Of a stretch of DNA of 64,000 nt, positions 1 to 11,022 are shown one piece after another. The notes below the pieces were generated by a model, which was not told where the DNA came from, did no database searches, and was given only the letters and a program-made list of their open reading frames with translations. Position numbers and translations under genes: made by a program. How positions within the stretch are numbered: the stretch's first letter is position 1; each line of letters opens with the position of its first letter. This DNA is from Heterohyrax brucei (Eukaryota > Chordata > Mammalia > Hyracoidea > Procaviidae): positions 60,294,001-60,358,000 of the forward strand of contig CM053158.1 in assembly GCA_028571685.1 (NCBI GenBank). Reading direction: 5' to 3'.

Positions 1-145
1 GCAAAAACAGCAAAAGACAAAATAAACAAATGGGACCTTATAAAAATTCAAAACTTTTGCTCATCAAGACTACCAAAAAAGTGAAAAGACAAGCTGACTG
101 AGAGAATATCTTTGTAAGTCATGTGCCCAACAAGAATCTAATAAT
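1..145 (+). mobile_element. L1 LINE fragment, C-terminal part of ORF2
   Basis: Frame 1 reads a stretch with INKWDLIKIQNFC, which resembles the conserved NKWDLIKL-SFC block near the C-terminus of L1 ORF2. The frame is broken by a stop soon after. Sequence typical of the following L1 region resumes near 895, so this piece and 895-1345 are probably one L1 split by later DNA. Family recognised from the motif; not functional. Confidence 0.6.
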
Positions 146-589
146 CAAAATGTATACAGGCAGTACTTGAGTTAAGAACATTCTATGTCAGACAACTTGT
201 ACTTAAGTACCAGGGCTTTGAACTGGTTTGTTCTGGTTCAAAGCTCTGTTGAGAATTTGCACTTTCCACAGTTTCAGGTGACGCGAATCCTGCTGTTTAG
301 GGAACAATCTGAGGACCACTACAGAGCAGTGGTCTCAAATTCTATTATTCTAAATCACCTGCAGATTCATTAAAATGATGATCTTTTTCAAATTCTCAGC
401 AGCATTTTGAACTGGAATGAACTGGTTCAAAGCCCTGTTAAAAGGATGGACTGCCAGAAAGCCTATATATTGTATTAAAAAATTGAGTTAAATGCAATGT
501 TTCATAATAATGAACGCATGCAGTACTTTGTGATGCTGAAGAGCTCATGAAACATTGTGCAATTTGGAGGTGTTTAAGTGCTTTATATG
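146..589. other. Unassigned, repeat-like sequence inside the L1
   Basis: No gene seen. It carries two similar units of about 35 bases (219-255 and 409-442), each reading like gaactgg...ctggttcaaagc, so it is probably an old element with internal repeats. It separates two L1 pieces, which suggests an insertion. I do not recognise the family. Confidence 0.35.
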
Positions 590-752
590 CATAACCCATG
601 AACCCATAGCCATCAAGTCAATTGTGACTCACGGTGACCCTAAAGGTCAGCGGAGAACTACCGGACAGGGTTTCCAATGAGTAGCTAGTGGATTGAAACT
701 GCTGGCCTTCTGGTTAGCAGCTGAGCTCTTAATCACTGCACCACACGGCACA
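590..752 (-). mobile_element. AfroSINE, antisense
   Basis: On the minus strand it has the AfroSINE order: tRNA-like head with the gctgctaacc-type block, a middle with the tttccaa/ggagc segment, and a tail matching the gactcataR-gaccctat type 3-prime end. It is diverged and old. The 3-prime side continues into an extra 25 or so bases shared with the copy at 1445-1568. Confidence 0.75.
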
Positions 753-894
753 GAAAGGTAAAATATATGCTACATACTAAGACAAAACATCTGACTAAGT
801 AATGCCAATTGAGAACCGTGTGTACCTGTTTTTACTTACCTACACATTCCCCTTAAAAGACAGACTTTTAACCAGATCTCATTTGTAATCTGGG

Positions 895-1345
895 GACTGC
901 CTGTATGAGAATTGACAACTTAACAACAAAAAGACAAATAACTGAGGCATAAAATGGGCAAAGGACTTGAACAGACATTCTGGAGCCTTGCAGGGTGGGT
1001 GTATTCCTGAAACTATTGCCCTGAGATAATCCTTGAGCTTTAAACCAAAAATATCCCCAGAAGTCATCTTAAAACCAATCTGAAGTTTTGCTTAACTACT
1101 CAAAAGGGTTTGTTGTTTTAAGAACTATCTATACAGGATCAATTTGACAATAGTGACTCCAAAGATTAGACAGAAGTTAACAGGAGAGGAACAACTCAGA
1201 AACAGAGGGTGAGAATGGTTGCAACCCGATAAATGTAATCAGTGTCACAAAATTGTACATGTAGAAATTGCTGAATTGGTATAAGTTTTGCTGTGCAAGT
1301 TCTCAACAACAACAAAGTAAATACAATTCAGGGAAAAAAAAATGA
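895..1345 (+). mobile_element. L1 LINE, ORF2 end and 3-prime end
   Basis: The aaatgggcaaaggacttgaa block is the signature of the L1 ORF2 end. It is followed by a 3-prime end with agtgtcac.aaattgtacatgtag and a final acaacaacaaagtaaat. It is on the same strand as 1-145 and is likely the same copy. All frames are broken. Confidence 0.65.
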
Positions 1346-1444
1346 ATGAACTTTCATTGCATGCAACAATATAGCTATATGCTTGGGTGAAAGACACCAG
1401 ACGCCAGATATATGACAAATGCTGCATGGATCCATCATAAATGT

Positions 1445-1568
1445 TCAGCTTGCTCCTTGGAAACACTGTAAGGTAGTTCTCTGCTGAAGTATAGGGTCAT
1501 TATGAGTCACAATTGACTGGATGGCAATTGGTTTATGGGTTACGCAGGTAAAGCACTTACACACCTCC
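1445..1568 (+). mobile_element. AfroSINE 3-prime half with extended tail
   Basis: It has gctccttggaaac..ctg, then gggtcattatgagtcacaattgact, the 3-prime half of an AfroSINE. The next 25 or so bases match, in reverse complement, the sequence beyond the SINE at 566-590. The two units therefore share a junction in inverted orientation about 750 bases apart. Confidence 0.65.
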
Positions 1569-1859
1569 AGACAGCATTGATCTGGTAGGTAGTGACTAGG
1601 AGTATTTGTCGGGGAGGCTTTGAGGGTACCGGTAAAGTTGTGTTTCTTGACCCACACATCAGATACATGATGTACAAATTCACTGCCCCTGGTTTGTATG
1701 CTTTTCTGCATGCTTACACTTCAGCAAAATTGACACTCAAAGGTTTTTACAAGTTAGCACTGCGTTGTTAGTCAAGCATCAGAAAAAATGGGTACTAGAG
1801 GAGTCTGCAGGCAGTCCTGCTCATCGTGGACTGTGACTCCTGGAGGAGGCAGACAAAAG
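1569..1859. other. Unassigned sequence
   Basis: No gene or recognised repeat seen. The RTE element begins to be recognisable just after it. Confidence 0.3.
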
Positions 1860-3570
1860 ACCAGCTACAGCTGCCGAAGATTTCAAACGGCAGACAAAAG
1901 AAAGTATTATAATGACATGTGCAAAGAGCTGGAGATAGAAAACCAAAAGGGAAGAACACATCCTGCATTTCTCAAGCTAAAAGAACTGAAGAAAAAATTA
2001 AGCCTCAAGTTGCAATAGTGAAGGATTCTGCAGGGAAAATATTAAATGGCTCGGGAAGCATCAAAAGATGGAAGGGACATACAGTCACTACACCAGAAAG
2101 AACTGCTCGACGTTTACTCATTTGAAGAAGTAGCACATGATCAGGAACCAAAGGTACTGAAGAAGAATTCAAAGCTACACTGAGGGCATTGGTGAAAAAC
2201 AGGCGTCAGGAATTGATGGATTATTGATTGAGATGTTTCAACAAATGGATGCAGTGCTGGAAGTGCTCACTCATCTGTGCCAAGAAACATGCAGGACAGC
2301 TGCCTGGCCAACTGACTGAAAGAGACCCATATTTATGCCTATTCTCAAAAAAGGCAATCCAACCAAATGCAGAAATTACCAAACAGTATCATTAATATCA
2401 CACACAAGTAAAATTTTGCTGAAGATCATTCAAAAGTGACAGTATATTGACAGGGAACTGCCCAGAAATTCAAGCTGGATTCAGAAAAGGACATGGAACA
2501 AGGGATATCATTGCTGATGTCAGATGGATCTTGGCTGAAAGCTGAGAATACCGGAAACATGTTTACCTGTGTTTCGTTAAATGTGGCAAGGCATTTGACT
2601 GTGTGGATCATAACAAATTATGGGCAATGTTGCAGAAAAGGGGAATTGTGCTCATGACAAATCTGTATATGGATCAAGAGGCAGTCATGTGAACAGAACG
2701 GGGGGGCACTGCATATTTTAAAGTCAGGAAAGATGTGTGTCAGGGTTGTATCCTTTCACCATATGTTTTCAGTCTGTACGTGGAGCAAGTAATCTGAGAA
2801 GCTGGACTCTGAAGAAGAACGAGGCAACAGGATTGGTGGAAGACTCACTAACAATCTGTGTTATGCAGATGACACAACCTTGTTTCCTGGAAGTGAAAAG
2901 GATTTGAAACATTTACTGATGAAGATCCAAGACCACAGCCTTCAGTATGGATTGCACCTCAACACCAAGAAATCTTTGCGACCGGACCAGCAAGCAACAT
3001 CACCATAAATATGAGAAAGGATTAAAGTTGCTGAGAATTTAATTTTACCTGGAGCCACAACCAACGCCCATGGAAGAAACAGTCAAGAAATCAAGACACA
3101 CTGTATCGGGAAAATCTTCTGCAAAGGACCTCTTGAAGGTGTTAAAAAGTAAAGATGTCACCTCGACAAGTAAGGTGAACCTGACTCAAGCCATGGTATT
3201 TTCACTTGCATCATATGCATGCAAAAGTTGGACAGTGAATAAGGAAGACAGAAGATGAACTGATGCCTTTGAATTGTGGTGTTGGCGAAGAATATTGAAT
3301 GTATCATGGACTGCCAAAAGAATAAACAGATCTGTCCTGAAAGAAGTATAGCCAGCGTGCTCCTTGGAAGCAAAGATGGCGAGACTGTGTATTACATAGT
3401 TTGGACATGTTTTCAGGAGGGATTGGTCCCTGGAGAAGGGTACCATGCTTGGTAGAGTGGAGGGTCAGTGAAAAAGAGGAAGACCCTCAATGGTCGTGTT
3501 TCTTTCCATTGTGTATCGGGTCACTGTGAGGCAGAACCAACTTGATGGCACCTAACAACAACATCATGGC
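1860..3570 (+). mobile_element. RTE/BovB-type LINE, 5-prime truncated, dead reverse transcriptase
   Basis: RTE LINEs encode one protein with an AP-like endonuclease and a reverse transcriptase (RT). Only the RT and C-terminal part remains. In order: the linker region (KYYNDMCKELE, 1896-1930), RT motif A with KAFDCVDHNKLW (2588-2623), the YADD active site (2862-2873), a C-terminal MVFSLASYACKSW block (about 3192-3230), and a 3-prime end with the gcctcaR-cca.cttgatggcacctaacaacaac tail. Several stops and frameshifts break the frame. The motif A residue expected to be the first Asp (FIDYAKAFD in the 7.5-kb copy) reads Lys here. The 3-prime tail resembles the AfroSINE tail. Non-functional copy; family assignment firm, subfamily not. 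Confidence 0.85.
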
Positions 3571-3722
3571 TGCTGTAAGTCAGGAAGTAGAACTACCCAG
3601 ACTGTCTGGGTGGGGGGGTCTCCCCCATGACCACCATCAGCCAGAAGACCCCTGCTGTGGGGAATGATCCTAGAAAAGAAAGGCTGACGTGTCAGGAGGC
3701 AGAGCTAAGACTAACCCTGTTT

Positions 3723-4142
3723 ATTGGTTGAGTTGTTTCCTCCCCCCAAATTTATGTTGAATCTCAACTTGTGGTAGCTGTGAACATGGCCTTGTTTGGA
3801 AATAGGGTTATCAGTTAGCATGATGTCATACTGGAGTAGGATGAGTCCTAATCCAATGTGAGTGCTGTCCTATAAAAGAGGAGAAGAGAGACACAGTGTG
3901 ACAGAGGGAAAATGGCCACATGACAATGGAGCGATACTGCAGTTGCAAGCCAAGGAACTCTTGGGCCTACCAGGAGCTGGAGGAGACAAGAGGAGTTTTC
4001 CCCTAGAGCCTTCAGAGAGCATGAACCTGCTGACCTCCTGAATTCAGACTGCTAGCTACCAGAAATGTGAGAAAATGAACTTCTGTTCTTATAAGACAGG
4101 CACTCTGTGGCATTTTGTTATGGCAGCCTGGGAGACTTCTGC
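3723..4142 (+). mobile_element. MaLR-type (MLT1-like) LTR
   Basis: It starts with a ttgagttgtttcctcccccca segment that matches the tgaattgtgtcccccc start of MLT1 LTRs. It then has gtcctataaaagaggagaagagagacac, the ggccacatgac..gcaag region, a ctgtgagaaaa-type block, and the end ggcattttgttatggcagcc. Order and spacing fit a solo LTR of the ERVL-MaLR group. No internal viral sequence seen. Confidence 0.7.
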
Positions 4143-5319
4143 AATCCTGAGAAGGGAGACCCTGAAGGGGTTATGAATGATGAGGCTGGTTATGCTTAGC
4201 TTAGAGTATCTTGAAGCAGACCTGGCCTATAGGCACCAGCCAGAGACCCAAGTTTGCCCCTCTTTGTGTGGTACTAAGCGGGCATTCCTCCTCAGCTGCT
4301 GAATGCAGTTGCTTAGAGGTTCCTTCCAGGCTACAACTCTTTCTATTGTCCCCTTTAATCACCACAACCAGGGCTGGCCAGACCAAGCCACCCGGATGGA
4401 GAAGCAGAGGAGGGAAGAGAGGCACTTCTGGACCATCAGCCTTGTGATGCCCAGGCCAGCCTGGAAGTGGCACTGGTGGTTGGGAAAGGAGGGTTTGGAG
4501 AAGTGGTATTTTCCATGCTAGTGCAGAGAGAAGCCATGTCTACCTCACATATATTCATTGGTGGAAAGCCCCTTCTAGGGTGCTGAGTGTCACCCTGGGC
4601 CCACACTGCAGACAGGCCAAGAAGCTTGTCTTTGGTAGTTTGTCACATGAGACTAGTATCCCTCAGCCTCTCTAGGCCAGAATGTCCAGTCTGTAGCAAG
4701 GAAGACCCATTCCATCACCTGCTTTACCTAACTGAGCTATTGAACCTCAACCGAACTTTATAAGCCACATGATGAAACATCCTCATCCACGGCTAACACT
4801 GAAGTCAAATCTCGAGGCCAGCATTCAAGGACACCACACTCTGCCCCAGCCTCTCTCCTCAAGCAGTCATCCTCTGCTCCCCCGCAACTCTCTATTGTCT
4901 AGCAGGTTCTCCAGCCACATCCTTTTGTGCCTCTGCATGTGCTGCTCAAGGCACATAACCACATCGTGCAGATGCCATGGGGACATCTGGCTAGGACCAC
5001 ATGAGCTAAGAGGGATGGCCCAGCCATACCCAAAGGGCAGCTGTGGTAGAAGGGGCAGGAAGGGTCTGATGTCAGGGACTCAAACACCTGTGTACCTTTT
5101 CACAGGGAGTCAGGAAAAGGTGCTGCTGAGTCTAAGAGAGCTCTGCTCAGCAAAGCACAAGCTCCTCTTTGGCCTGAGCCTTGCTCCTGTGTATGGTGGG
5201 CCTCCAGCTGCCAGGCCTCCTTCTCCAAATCACACTTCAGATTGTTCCCACTTATACAAACCCTTTTGCAGTGTCCCAGTGGCTCACCTTCCCCAGCCAG
5301 GCACTCTAACTTGTTGCCC
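4143..5319. other. Unique-looking sequence
   Basis: No recognised repeat and no convincing gene. The longest open frame (4769-5395, 208 codons) runs into a SINE, has no recognisable domain and shows no exon signals, so I treat it as chance. Confidence 0.4.
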
Positions 5320-5480
5320 TCAACCTGACCCTGACTCACGGCAATGCTATGCATGTCAGAGTAGAACTGTGCTGTACTGTGCTCTCAATGGTTGATGTTT
5401 TCAGTAGATTGTCAGGCCTTTCTTCTGAGGTGTCTATGTGTGTTTTCAAACTTCCAAGCTTCGCACCACACACAGAAACC
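5320..5480 (-). mobile_element. Old AfroSINE-related SINE, antisense
   Basis: It reads tgactcacggcaatgctatgc, then cagagtagaactgtgct and agattgtcaggcctttcttctgaggtg. This is the longer AfroSINE variant with the middle segment also seen at 35780, 36035, 45490 and 52755. Boundaries approximate. Confidence 0.6.
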
Positions 5481-7140
5481 TAGGTTTTTTCAAACCTGAC
5501 CCTATCAACTTCCTGCAGACCCATCTTCTATATCCCAGCCCACGTTCGTGCTCCCCTGAGACCAAATGGTTTTGCTTAAAGAGCCTGACTCATCCTTGAT
5601 TACCATTCTCCAAATTAAATCAGATCCTTCTAATGACACCTCATTTAGTTTTTTTAATCATATTTTATCCCCATCTTAACGACATATATTAATGCATACT
5701 TCTTTAATATCTGAATGGTTCTCTGCACAACCTCAGCACCTAGATCCACCCCAGCAGTCAGGCACTTATAGATATGTTTAATGAGTTAGTCAGCAGAGAA
5801 GCATTACAGAGACAGCAGAAAGCGAGAGGTAGGACGCATCGGTGAACGTTCAACAGTCTGAGGACATGGTACTGAAATTTAAGACAAAGCTAAGGGGTTG
5901 CAGTGGTGTATCTAAGGTACTGTACCAGCCCTGGGTGCCACTGAGCAGTTTCTATTAAGCCTGAATGGCTTAATGGCCTTCCTCAAGCTTGGTTATGTTA
6001 GTTAAAAGATTAGTGAGCTTAACATGTGTTTCTGAACTGATGTTATGTTAAAGTTCTCTAAAAGACGGGTATCAGATGTTTGGACATGGTCATGATTTCA
6101 GTGCTTGCCAAAGGTGCCATTTTCCACAGGTATCCTGCTGGGTGTTGCTGGTTAATTAGAAACTACTCAGTGGTGCCATCCACCCAGGGCCCGTGCAATA
6201 CCTGCCATAGCCTGGTTATATCAGACCCAATCAGGAGTCAGGGCAGTAGACATGGAGCGCTGGTTCAAAGAAAGCCCAAATGGAGGCAACCCATGCTAGC
6301 TAGTCTCCTCCACAGCCTGAGGTTTGCAGGGTACCTGTGTTCCACTTGGCCCCATCTGCCCCATATGCCCACCACCTTTATTCAGAAATGATGCCAAACT
6401 TAGGTGAGCCCCATGCTCCATGCAGAACTGGGCCATGGAGCATCCCGGACAGCCAGGTCCTTCCTGAATCTTCTGACCATGCTCCTGTCACTTACTAATT
6501 GCTGATACTGGGCTGTTTCACTGATTAGTATTAGTGACTAACAGAAGGGAAGTTAGTGCACACACTTCATGCAACACTGACACTAGCATTTTCACTCACA
6601 CTAGCATATCTGTGGCTTGGTGATAGGGTGGAGCAGGACCTGAAGGGACACTGACCAGGAGCAAGCAGCCGTTTAGCTCAGTCTTCTAGTGCTGAAGCCA
6701 GATTCAGGACTATGGTAGAGGCATCGTGGAGTAGATGGTGTCCTTTAGAGGGAAGGAAATTAGTCTGATCTTGGCTGAGACATGGGTCCCTGGAGGCAGG
6801 TAACTATGAAGAGGCCTGAAGGGCTGAGTATTGGGGTACCTGTCTTTCCCCCACAGAGATGAAATCCTCTGGCAGTCAGGCATGGGGGTGGCTGTTTCCT
6901 CACAGAGAGTGTCCACAGGGCCCGGCACACCAGCACACTCCTGCAGGCCCTCTCTGCTGTGTGAGAGACAGCTCAGACTGTTCTCAAGAAAAGCAGATAC
7001 TCTACAAAGCAGGCGTTGACAACACTTTCAGGAATTAAAGTTAAAGAGAACAAGTGGGAAACATGACAGCTACATCTCCCAACTTGTTTCTATTGGGCAC
7101 CTTCGTTGTCTTTGCTCAGTGATGGAAGCACTAAAAGGTT
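5481..7140. other. Unique-looking sequence
   Basis: No gene or clear repeat identified. A short direct-repeat theme (cagcatttt/cacactagcat) near 6580-6610 is too weak to call. Confidence 0.35.
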
Positions 7141-8050
7141 GTGCAGTGGCTGTGCCTGATAACTACCACATGTTGGTTGGGTGGCTTGCATGTTGCTGTG
7201 ATACTGGATACAGAGCTGGAAATGCTCACTCATCACACCAAAAAACTTGGAAGACAGCTACCTGGCCAATTAACTGAAAGAGATCCATATTTATGCCAAT
7301 TCCAAAGACAGATGATCAAACAGAATGTGGAAATTACTGGAAAATATCATTAATATCACATACAAGTAAAATGTTGCTGAAAATCATTCAAAAACATTTA
7401 TAGCAGTACATGCACAGACAACTGCCAGAAATTCAAGTCTGATTCAGAAGATGACATGGAACAAGTCAAATCACTGCTGATGTCAGATGAATCTTGGCTG
7501 AAAGCAGAGAATACCAGAAAGATGCTTACCTGTGTTTTATTGACTATGCAAAGGCATGCAACTGTGTGGACCATAATAATTTATGGACAATATTTCAAAG
7601 AATGAGAATTCTAGAACACCTAACTGTGTTCTGGAATTTTATTTGACATAGATCAAGAGGCAGTCATCTGAACAGAACAAAGGGATACTGTGTGGTTTAA
7701 AGTCAGGGAAAGTGTGCATCAGTGAGGGCTACATCCTTTTAATCAATCTATGTACTTAGCAAATAGTCTGAGAAGCTGGGCTATATGAAAAAGAACAGGG
7801 CATCAGGATTGGTGGAAGAGTCCTTAATAACCTGCAATATGCAGATGATAAAACTTTGCTTTCAGAAAGTGAAGAGGACTTAAAGCACTTACTGATGGAG
7901 ATTGCAGCTCAATATCAAGAAAACAAAAATCCTCCCAACTGGACCAACAAGCAATATCATGACAAATGGAGAAAATACTGAGGTTGTCAAAGTTTCCATT
8001 TTACTTGTATCCACAATCAACATCCATGGAAACAGCAGCCAAGAAACCAT
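7141..8050 (+). mobile_element. RTE/BovB-type LINE, left part (resumes at 12771)
   Basis: It opens with an RTE 5-prime-UTR-like piece (tggcttgcatgttgctgtgat) fused directly to mid-RT sequence, so most of the endonuclease and linker is deleted. RT motif A reads FIDYAKACNCVD: the first Asp is kept but AFD has become ACN. The YADD box is at 7838-7849 (NLQYADDKTL). Stops and frameshifts are present. The homology stops at the caatcaacatccatgg block and resumes at 12771 with the next part of the same element. The two halves are therefore one copy split by later L1 insertions. Confidence 0.85.
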
Positions 8051-8145
8051 GGTTTTGGGGGACATCTAGGTCAACTCGCATAACAATGTTTATTGAGAAA
8101 ATGTTCTGCATCTTGTTTTGGTGAGTAGTGGCTAGGGTCTTAAAA
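8051..8145 (+). mobile_element. L1 3-prime UTR, left part (resumes at 12121)
   Basis: It contains ctgcatcttgttttggtgagtagtggctagggtcttaaaag-type sequence, matching the ctgcaccccatgttggtgagtggcgtctggggtcttaaaagctagc block of the L1 at 11393-11441. It stops at the target duplication GTTTGTGAGTG, and the same 3-prime UTR continues after 12120. Confidence 0.75.
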
Positions 8146-8156
8146 GTTTGTGAGTG
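8146..8156 (+). repeat. Target-site duplication of the L1, left copy
   Basis: GTTTGTGAGTG is repeated exactly at 12110-12120, directly after the L1 poly-A tail. An 11-bp perfect duplication is what L1 target-primed insertion leaves. Confidence 0.85.
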
Positions 8157-9186
8157 GGAGTAAAGGAGGTGGGGCCAAGATGGCAGACTTGTCACACATC
8201 TCATCAATTCCCTCTGAGAACTAAGGCCTAGAAAAACAAATGAATGGAGCAGTGTGGACATTCTGGGGGACTCAAGATCTGGTGTAGAGTTGTGAGATTA
8301 GACTGGGTGACAGGATGGGTGAAACTGTCTCTGTTGGAGGTGAGGCAGCAGTGCACTGAGTCCCACTTTTGCTGGCACATTGCTTGAGGGAATCGCGGGT
8401 ATTGACACCTTCTTTGTTAACTGGGATGCTGGGACTGGGACTGCTGAGCCTGTGAGCCTGGCACATGCCAGCTATAACGCTGAACTGAAGTGTGTAAGTA
8501 AACAGCGTATCTCACAGCAGAGAAAATGTACCTGAGGCAGCCACCTCTAACGAGACCAGCAGTGGCAGGTGACCAAGGATGTCAGTGTCACTCCTGCCTC
8601 TTCTCTCAGTTGTGCTGTAGATTCTGCTGACTCACTGTAGCAGAGGCAACTCAGGCGGGACACCATCTTGGGTAGCTGAGAGGCAGAGTTAGCCATGCCT
8701 GAGGTTTCAGCTGGGGCTAATTCCCATGCTGAGCAACAGTGCCTGTCTGATAGTGCTCCTCACAGCATAAAAGCTGTTTTTAATACATCATACCTAGAGA
8801 ACATGGTGGGGGCTGGTGGCTGAGTGCAGCAGTGCCCTAACTACTGCCTTACTTGAGCCAGGTCATATCATCTGGGAATGGCCTATGAGGCACTATCTTT
8901 GTCAGCCAAGAGGTGAGGCCTGCTACCCCTGAGGGCTCAGCTGGGGCCAGCCACCATGTCGAGCAGCACTGTGGTGCTTGATAGAGTCTATATTGCCAGA
9001 GGAGCTATACATAAGTCAGAGCTGCACATAGAGAATGCAGCAGTGGCCAGCGACCACATCTAGCAGTGCCCTTACTCACTCCCTTAGAACTACCCCACAG
9101 TTCCCATCAGTATAACTCTGGAGAAACTGAACAGATTCTTGATGGTGTGGAGAGAACAATCAATATTTAACCATTTAAAGAAGCAG
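8157..9186 (+). promoter_or_regulatory. L1 5-prime UTR with YY1-like site
   Basis: About 1 kb between the 5-prime target duplication and ORF1. CCAAGATGGC at 8175-8184 is within 30 bases of the insertion end, where the L1 internal RNA polymerase II promoter and its start-site-setting YY1 site lie in known L1s. Internal sections repeat a theme (gctggggcta/gctggggcca near 8709 and 8940; gagcagcact near 8735 and 8960). Promoter function is inferred by family. Confidence 0.6.
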
Positions 9187-10077
9187 ACCACTATGACTGC
9201 AGAAAATTCCCCAAATAATCAAAAAATTTCCAAGATAAACAGCCAAAAGTGAAGTGCTGTCAATAAAGCCTTTCTAAAATTATCAAAGGTAGAATACAAA
9301 AGAATTATGTACAGAGCCCTTCTAGAGATTAAACAAACTGCAGGAGAACAAAATAAAAAATTAAGCAAGCTATATGAACTACTAGAACATCAATGGTCTG
9401 AAATCCAGCAGATCAATAATAAAATTACAGAATTAGACAATTCAACACAAAGCCAAAAGAGCAAGATGGATGAATTGGAATGCAGAATTAGTGAGCTTGA
9501 CAATAAGGCAACTGAACCAGCATTTAAGAGGAGAAATCAGAGAAAAGAAACAAGAAAAATGAAGAAGCTTTAAGAAGCATGTGGGACTCTATCAAGAGAA
9601 ATAATCTATGAATAACTGGTGTTCATGAACGGGGGTGGATAGCAGAAAATACAGAGAGAATTGTTGAAGTGTTGACAGAAAACTTGCCTGAAATCATGAA
9701 AGTAGACAATATAGACATTCAAGATGCTTGTCAAACACCACAAAAACTAGACCCCATAAGAAAGACATCAAGACATATTATAATCAGGCTTAATAAAATG
9801 AAACATAGAGAGAGGGTCTTAAAGGCAGCAAGACTTAAAGCAAAACTAACACACAAGGGAAGCCCATAGGCTTTCGTCTGACTTCTTGGAAGAAACCACA
9901 TTGACAAGAGGACAGTGGGATGACACATACAAAGACTTGAAGGAGACAAACTTCCAACCAAGAATTATATATTCTATAAAACTGTCTTTCAAATGTGATG
10001 GTGAAATTAATACATTTGCAGATAAACAGAAGCTTGGAGACTTTGCAGAAAACAAACCACAACTACAGAAATACTGA
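9187..10077 (+). pseudogene. L1 ORF1 pseudogene (RNA-binding chaperone)
   Basis: ORF1p is the L1 RNA-binding trimer protein. An N-terminal coiled-coil-like part is readable at 9307-9573 (many E, K, L, I, with repeating heptad-like LDN/ELD units). After a frame change comes the RRM-like part (ENLPEIMKVDNIDI; TSRHIIIRLNKMKHRERVL at 9669-9869). After another change comes the C-terminal domain (TNFQPRIIYSIKLSFKCDGE; DKQKLGDFAENKP, 9946-10077). At least two frameshifts and in-frame stops make it non-coding today. Confidence 0.8.
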
Positions 10078-10551
10078 AAGAAGCTCTTTGTTTAGAAAAG
10101 CAATAACATCAAATGTATACTTAAGGATGTAATGCAGGACACAGCATCCAGAGTCCTATTCAGCTAGAGAAGTCATTAAGCTTAATCAAAGCTAAAATAT
10201 TAAAAGTAGGGAACCAGTGATCTACACATGAAAACTATGACATCGTCAGATTATAAAGAGGGATACATTACAACAGATATAACCCTTTCAGATGGAGAGG
10301 AAATTAAGAAGATACACAGAAGTTAAAGATCGGTTTAAACTTAGAATTTTAAGGGAGGGGTTCATGGGAGCATCTGCAAAGCAAACTAGCAGTGAGACAT
10401 ATCAAAACAGGAAACATAATAGAGGAATTTCAATAAACACAAAACCAACACAGAAAGACACGAAAAATAAGTTCATGCAGAAAAACAACCCAGAACAGAA
10501 TATTAAGAGGAACAAAGAAAACATTGACAACACAAAAATAAAGGCACCCAA

Positions 10552-11022
10552 ATGATGGCACTAAACACATACCTATCAATAATTACACTGAATGTAAATG
10601 GATTGAATATTTCATTAAAGAGGCAGAGAGTAACAGCTTGGATCAAAAAACTTGATCCGTCTATTTGCTGCTTACAAGAAACACACTTTAGATTCACAGA
10701 TAAGAACAAATTGAAAATCAAGGATGCAAAAATATACACCAAGCTAACAACATACAAAGAAGAGCAGGAGTGGCAACACTAATCTCAGATGAAATAGATT
10801 TTAATGTAAAATCCACCATCATAGATAAAGATCACCATTATTTATTGCTAAAAGGTTCAACACATAAACAGGTTATAACAGTATCAAATATTTACGCACC
10901 CAATGCTAGAGCATCTAAATACATCAGTCAAACACTGGCATCACTGAAAAATCATATAGATCACTCCACAATAATAGGAGGAGACTTAACACACCCTCCT
11001 TTCAGTAATGGACAGATCCGGT
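10552..11022 (+). pseudogene. L1 ORF2 remnant, endonuclease domain only
   Basis: It starts at an ATG with SIITLNVNGLN and CCLQETHF (Glu codon at 10678-10680), the N-terminal APE-like endonuclease motifs of L1 ORF2. A one-base frame change near 10765 moves the reading to a second frame with ATLISDEIDFN and VITVSNIYAPNA. The frame reaches GGDLTHPPF and is cut at about 11022, where 3-prime UTR sequence begins. Reverse transcriptase and Cys-rich domains are missing. Confidence 0.8.

Noticed and set aside
2588-2873. Active reverse transcriptase gene
   Set aside because: The motif A acidic residue is changed and several stops and frameshifts lie between motif A and YADD.
4769-5395. 208-codon plus-strand open frame
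   Set aside because: No domain, repeats and low-complexity start, runs into an antisense SINE, and no splice signals; chance in GC-moderate DNA.
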